Positions 60,731 through 64,000 of a DNA stretch of 64,000 nucleotides are shown here, piece after piece (within the stretch, counting starts at the first letter, position 1; the number at the start of each line of letters is the position of its first letter). Both the position numbers and the translations under genes were made by a program. Below the pieces are notes generated by a model. The model was not told where the DNA came from. It searched no databases and saw nothing but the letters and a program-made list of their open reading frames with translations. The stretch comes from UBA1672 sp050633505. Its GTDB lineage: Bacteria; Pseudomonadota; Alphaproteobacteria; Micavibrionales; Micavibrionaceae. The stretch is taken from positions 68,607 to 132,606 of the forward strand of contig JBOEGQ010000007.1 in assembly GCA_050633505.1 (NCBI GenBank), read 5' to 3'.

Positions 60731-62024
60731 AGCCTAAAAACCTCTTGTAAAATTGCATCGCGTTATCCTGTGTTACGCCCTGCAAATCAACCTCTATGAT
60801 ATAACCAATTTTCTCATCACTCAAACGTGCCATTGCCATATATGTGTCGTGTAGAGACGGCATGTTCTTATAGCTACGCGTACAAAATGCAATTTTCCAT
60901 GGCTGTTCAGACAATCTGACAAAACGGTTCTTACAGGTAAATTCAGGGGCATCATTCTCTTCCCGATACCCGCCATATAGGCTTGGGTTACCGAAACGCT
61001 CTGTATAATATTCGGCGAACCCTCTTTGTCCTAAACGTGTACTTTCAAACGTCTCAACATAGTAACTAACCCGACCCGTATAAAACGACGATGAAAGATA
61101 GATTGTGTCTTCGCTCTCACATGTGATCCAGCTATGGCTATGATGGCGATCATTATCTTCTGCATGACCATCACCCCAACATTTTAAAGCCGAAGAAATA
61201 TTTTTGGGAAAAGCCACATCACCTAAAGTTTGCGCATCCCACTCAGCATTAAAAATCCCGTCAAAAATACGCTTTTGATTGGCCTGCAGCTGCTCTTCAA
61301 TAATTCTGTTCCAATCATCCTCAGATGGAATTTCCACGGCAGTCGAAGCGGACACCAAATCAGATATAAACTTGGCCGGAACCAAATACCCGATATCATC
61401 CCCTTTCTTGGCAACGTTTACACCAATTACGTGACCTTTTTCATTTAAAGACGGTCCGCCGCTCATCCCGGGATTAAGCGTTCCCGAAAACAAAATCTTT
61501 TCATAAAATGTATTTTCAAAAAATCCGTTAAAAACACCTTCGATAATCATCATGCCCAAATCATGTGGGTTTCCCATTGAAAAAACATGCGTTCCTTTTT
61601 GCACTTCTCTGTTTTCAGAAATGGTGAGGTGGAACGATATATCTTCATCTCCTTGCAATAAGGCAAGATCATTTACAACATCTATGGCCAAAATACGTAA
61701 CGCCCCAGAACGTCCATCTTCATGAAGATACTCAATTTTATAACGCTCTGGCGTTTTGATAACTTTGGATACCACATGATAATTTGTAATGAATTTACGA
61801 TCCGCAGAAATAGAAAAACCAGACCCGATTGTGCTTTTCTCTCCGGAGCTTTTATCAATAACGCGTATTTGGAAAACGGCCTTTTCCAGCCTTTCATAGA
61901 GTTGTGCAGATTGCACAGAACGGCCACTCTCTTGCTGTGCTGCAAATGAGATAGTCGCCAAAGAAAAACAGGTTAATAAAAGGAAAGAAAAAACAACTAA
62001 ACTTCTCATCAGGTTCCTGCTCAC
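60717..62024 (-). CDS. HtrA/trypsin-like serine protease
   Basis: 435 aa. Signal peptide (MSRNLMRSLVVFSFLLLTCFSLATISFAA), then a chymotrypsin-like protease with His83 (FITNYHVVSK), Asp119 (VVNDLALL) and Ser188 (NPGMSGGPSLNEKGHVIGV). No PDZ domain follows; residues 240-435 are an extra domain with several cysteines (KCWGDGHAED, WITCESED, CKNRF, FCTRSYK). So it is a DegP-like periplasmic protease without PDZ. Translationally coupled to the FHA gene. Confidence 0.88.
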   Translation of the reverse strand: MSRNLMRSLVVFSFLLLTCFSLATISFAAQQESGRSVQSAQLYERLEKAVFQIRVIDKSSGEKSTIGSGFSISADRKFITNYHVVSKVIKTPERYKIEYLHEDGRSGALRILAIDVVNDLALLQGDEDISFHLTISENREVQKGTHVFSMGNPHDLGMMIIEGVFNGFFENTFYEKILFSGTLNPGMSGGPSLNEKGHVIGVNVAKKGDDIGYLVPAKFISDLVSASTAVEIPSEDDWNRIIEEQLQANQKRIFDGIFNAEWDAQTLGDVAFPKNISSALKCWGDGHAEDNDRHHSHSWITCESEDTIYLSSSFYTGRVSYYVETFESTRLGQRGFAEYYTERFGNPSLYGGYREENDAPEFTCKNRFVRLSEQPWKIAFCTRSYKNMPSLHDTYMAMARLSDEKIGYIIEVDLQGVTQDNAMQFYKRFLGYVDQ

Positions 62025-62040
62025 TGTGAATATGCGTTTA

Positions 62041-62065
62041 AAAAAGGCCGTAAAAACAGCCTTTT
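62041..62065 (-). terminator. Terminator after the 62096 gene
   Basis: AAAAAGGC (62041-62048) and GCCTTTT (62059-62065) form a stem. On the minus strand the downstream arm reads GGCCTTTTTT, so transcription of the gene at 62096-62716 ends here. Confidence 0.7.
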
Positions 62066-62095
62066 CTAAAATCGTAATTAAGAAAAATAAGCACC

Positions 62096-62716
62096 TTATG
62101 CAATGGGCTTATCAACTTTCGAGCTCAAGTCACCGGCAATCGGCTCATCATTCAGCATTTCAATCATACCGCTTGTCTGAACCGCAAAATTGGCAATAAA
62201 CAAAGCATTCGAATAATACACAACACCATCACATAAAAGGTGCCCTTGTTCATTCATGCCCTCATAGCTCGCCGGACGAATAGTCCCCTCAATAACCGAA
62301 CGCGTCGTTGCATCCATATCATCAGGAAGGTTCGCATCTGACATATCTTCTGCAATATAGAACGGCCCCTCATCACCACGAACGAAGAAACAGAAAAACC
62401 GAAGATACTCCATAACATTTTCTTCTGTTACTTTAATCGGCGCTTTACTGTTCACCTCATGAATTGGTGGAGATGTACCATTCAGACGGAAAAGATTCCC
62501 CTGATCCGTCAAATAATAAATACACATCTTCTTGTTAACCCAATTTGGGTCCTGCACACGAATTAATGCAACACTATCGTAAAATGGCAATGTACGCCAC
62601 GCCACCTGTGTGCTGCTTGGGCTTGTGCGATATTTACCGTCGATTGGATTAATCTGATCCAAGAAGCCCGCAAGCTCATCACCCTCTACTTCGTTCCAGT
62701 TATCGTCATGATACAT
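62096..62716 (-). CDS. Hypothetical protein, about 206 aa
   Basis: ATG 62716 (MYHDDNWNEVEGDELAGFLDQ) is more likely than 62755, which adds a hydrophobic lead. Contains WVNKKMCIYYLTDQGNLFRLNG and RFFCFFVRGDEGPFYIAEDMSDANLPDD. No family recognised; soluble and acidic. Has its own terminator, separate from the HtrA pair. Confidence 0.6.
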   Translation of the reverse strand: MYHDDNWNEVEGDELAGFLDQINPIDGKYRTSPSSTQVAWRTLPFYDSVALIRVQDPNWVNKKMCIYYLTDQGNLFRLNGTSPPIHEVNSKAPIKVTEENVMEYLRFFCFFVRGDEGPFYIAEDMSDANLPDDMDATTRSVIEGTIRPASYEGMNEQGHLLCDGVVYYSNALFIANFAVQTSGMIEMLNDEPIAGDLSSKVDKPIA

Positions 62717-62822
62717 AGTTATGAAATCCCAGTTCGCTATACTTATATAAATCAACCTTATTTTGACAGAAAATCATCGAAGTGCAACCCCCTGTCAAAT
62801 AAAAAGAAAATTAAACAAAAAC

Positions 62823-62852
62823 AAAGCTCCAGCCTGTGTGAACCAGAGCTTT
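62823..62852 (-). terminator. Terminator after the beta-helix gene
   Basis: AAAGCTC (62823-62829) and GAGCTTT (62846-62852) are a perfect 7-bp stem with inner CTGG/CCAG-like pairing. On the minus strand TTTGTTTTTG follows. Confidence 0.75.
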
Positions 62853-62885
62853 GTCTATAACTATCCTAAAATATTTAACGAAGCA

Positions 62886-64000
62886 TTAAAGCCCAGCTGT
62901 TGAACAGGCAGATGCTGCTGCGATACTATCTTCAAAAGAGCCACCAAAGTTATATGTCACTGGGCCACTACCGATTGAGCTAAGCGCATCTTCAACACAT
63001 GTAACCTCTGACCCTGGCTGACCTTCACCCGCCTCAGGGTTAATGTTTGCAAACTGCTCACCCTCACCTTCACCGGCTGCAGGTGCGATATTATTCAAAC
63101 CCAAAGGACCGCCGGTACCATTGATAAATGGCAATCCATTGATTGTCAGGCTTGCGCTGTTTGTTGTCTGATTTGAAAAAGCTCTCTCAGGTAAGAAGTC
63201 TTCAAAATTTGTCGGACCACCATCATCTTCTTCCGGTGGATCACCAACAAAGATCTGACCTCGTCCGTCAATATCCTCATCATCGGCATCAAACAAACGC
63301 TCTTCAATGAACTCTAATGTCGCTACCGGAAGAACCTCACCCGGGAATGTCCCTGGAATGATGTCATCAAATGAAGCATCCGTGCCATCAATAACAACTG
63401 GCTCGCCACCATCATCTAATAATGTACCATCCTCAATACGAACATAAAAGCTGCCTTCAGGTGTGAAACCATCGAATATTGTGCTTCCCAAAGTGTTGCC
63501 AACAATGCTTATACCTCGACCTTCTTCGGCTTCATCAAACTGAAGACCAACCGCAGGTAAGCCTGTTGTATTGATAATCGTATTCGGGTTATCCAAATCG
63601 CTCATATCAATTGCACCACTTTCAAATCGTGCACCGGCAGAACCGCTCAAATGTCCATTATCGATCAGCGTATTACCTTGGAAAACAACAGATCCGGTAT
63701 TACCACCTGCAACGTAAACTCCATTTTCAAAGCTGTTGCTCACTGTGTTACCAATAATATCAATATCAAGGGCATTACGTACCTCAATACCGTCACCACC
63801 AGAATTATCTACGGTGTTCCCGACAAGAGTAACACTGCTCTCTGCTCTCGGATTGCTTACAATATAGATACCATTATCACCGGATTGATCGACAGTATTA
63901 CCGCTAACGATAATATTCTCGGAATCAGAAGTCACTAATCTTTCTGAGCTCCCTTCTGATCGTTGTGGTGATAAGCGGCGTCTGCCTGTTACCTCAATTC
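62886..64000 (-). CDS. Right-handed parallel beta-helix protein, 5' end outside the window
   Basis: The frame is open to the window end and goes on beyond, so only the C-terminal part (about 370 residues) is seen. Repeats of NIIVSGNTVDQSGDNGIYIV, SSVTLVGNTVDNSGGDGIEV and IDIIGNTVSNSFENGVYV are rungs of a right-handed beta-helix, as in autotransporter and pectate-lyase-like proteins. The C-terminal half is acidic and loop-rich (ADDEDIDGRGQIFVGDPPEEDDGG). Likely a secreted or surface protein. Any signal or anchor lies outside. Confidence 0.8.
   Translation of the reverse strand, partial: IEVTGRRRLSPQRSEGSSERLVTSDSENIIVSGNTVDQSGDNGIYIVSNPRAESSVTLVGNTVDNSGGDGIEVRNALDIDIIGNTVSNSFENGVYVAGGNTGSVVFQGNTLIDNGHLSGSAGARFESGAIDMSDLDNPNTIINTTGLPAVGLQFDEAEEGRGISIVGNTLGSTIFDGFTPEGSFYVRIEDGTLLDDGGEPVVIDGTDASFDDIIPGTFPGEVLPVATLEFIEERLFDADDEDIDGRGQIFVGDPPEEDDGGPTNFEDFLPERAFSNQTTNSASLTINGLPFINGTGGPLGLNNIAPAAGEGEGEQFANINPEAGEGQPGSEVTCVEDALSSIGSGPVTYNFGGSFEDSIAAASACSTAGL

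Noticed and set aside
1..64000. CRISPR array or Cas genes
   Set aside because: No regularly spaced direct repeats and no Cas-like proteins seen. The repeats present are att sites, palindromes and terminators.

Overview
The window looks like a piece of an alphaproteobacterial chromosome of moderate-to-low GC. Pointers are the order def-fmt-truA near dapE/dapD, the block rpmH-rnpA-yidD-yidC-engB, tRNA-Tyr next to rlmB, the pair glmU-glmS, and DUF2927, DUF3108 and PRC-barrel proteins. I cannot place it below class; the AT-leaning housekeeping genes would fit a Micavibrio-like or another understudied lineage, but that is inference.

Layout. (1) 1-5.83 kb is accessory DNA ending beside tRNA-Tyr: an orphan MobC-like gene with a hairpin upstream (possible oriT relic), a secreted DUF2927 protein, small unknown genes, and a large serine recombinase that has lost its catalytic domain and carries an in-frame TAG near its C-terminus. 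(2) 5.84-15.07 kb is core: tRNA-Tyr, rlmB, a structured RNA candidate with a terminator, holA, an HxlR regulator, a cyclic-nucleotide-binding protein, ppa, a GCS2-type ligase, a chemotaxis receptor and tRNA-Gly(GCC). (3) 15.03-41.44 kb is a 26.4-kb integrated mobilizable element bounded by a perfect 49-bp repeat of the tRNA-Gly 3' half. (4) 41.5-64 kb is core again: cell wall and lysine/DAP synthesis (glmS, glmU, dapD, dapE), translation (truA, fmt, def), rmuC, the yidC block, a Ubi-type hydroxylase, and an FHA/HtrA-like pair next to a beta-helix protein cut by the window end.

The island has a tyrosine integrase and excisionase at the tRNA end, a VirD4-type coupling protein, a MobA/VirD2 relaxase and a MobC, but no VirB-like type IV secretion genes, so it probably moves with a helper's conjugation machinery. 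Its cargo is defence-rich: an HpaII-type restriction-modification pair with a divergent Vsr nuclease, two HNH-type proteins, a tight gene run encoding a membrane-anchored HerA-like ATPase, an AlbA_2/Schlafen-type protein and an ApeA-like HEPN protein, and, facing that run, a large three-part TIR-domain protein. The HerA-AlbA-ApeA run plus the TIR protein (33.6-40.5 kb, clearly AT-rich) is the best candidate for an undescribed defence system here. Other oddities are an in-frame fusion of a membrane protein with a secreted protein that keeps its own ribosome binding site, ATG and signal peptide (27.5-29.8 kb), copies of an 18-bp palindrome at both island ends and inside the integrase gene, and a hairpin-rich non-coding stretch at 29.8-30.3 kb.
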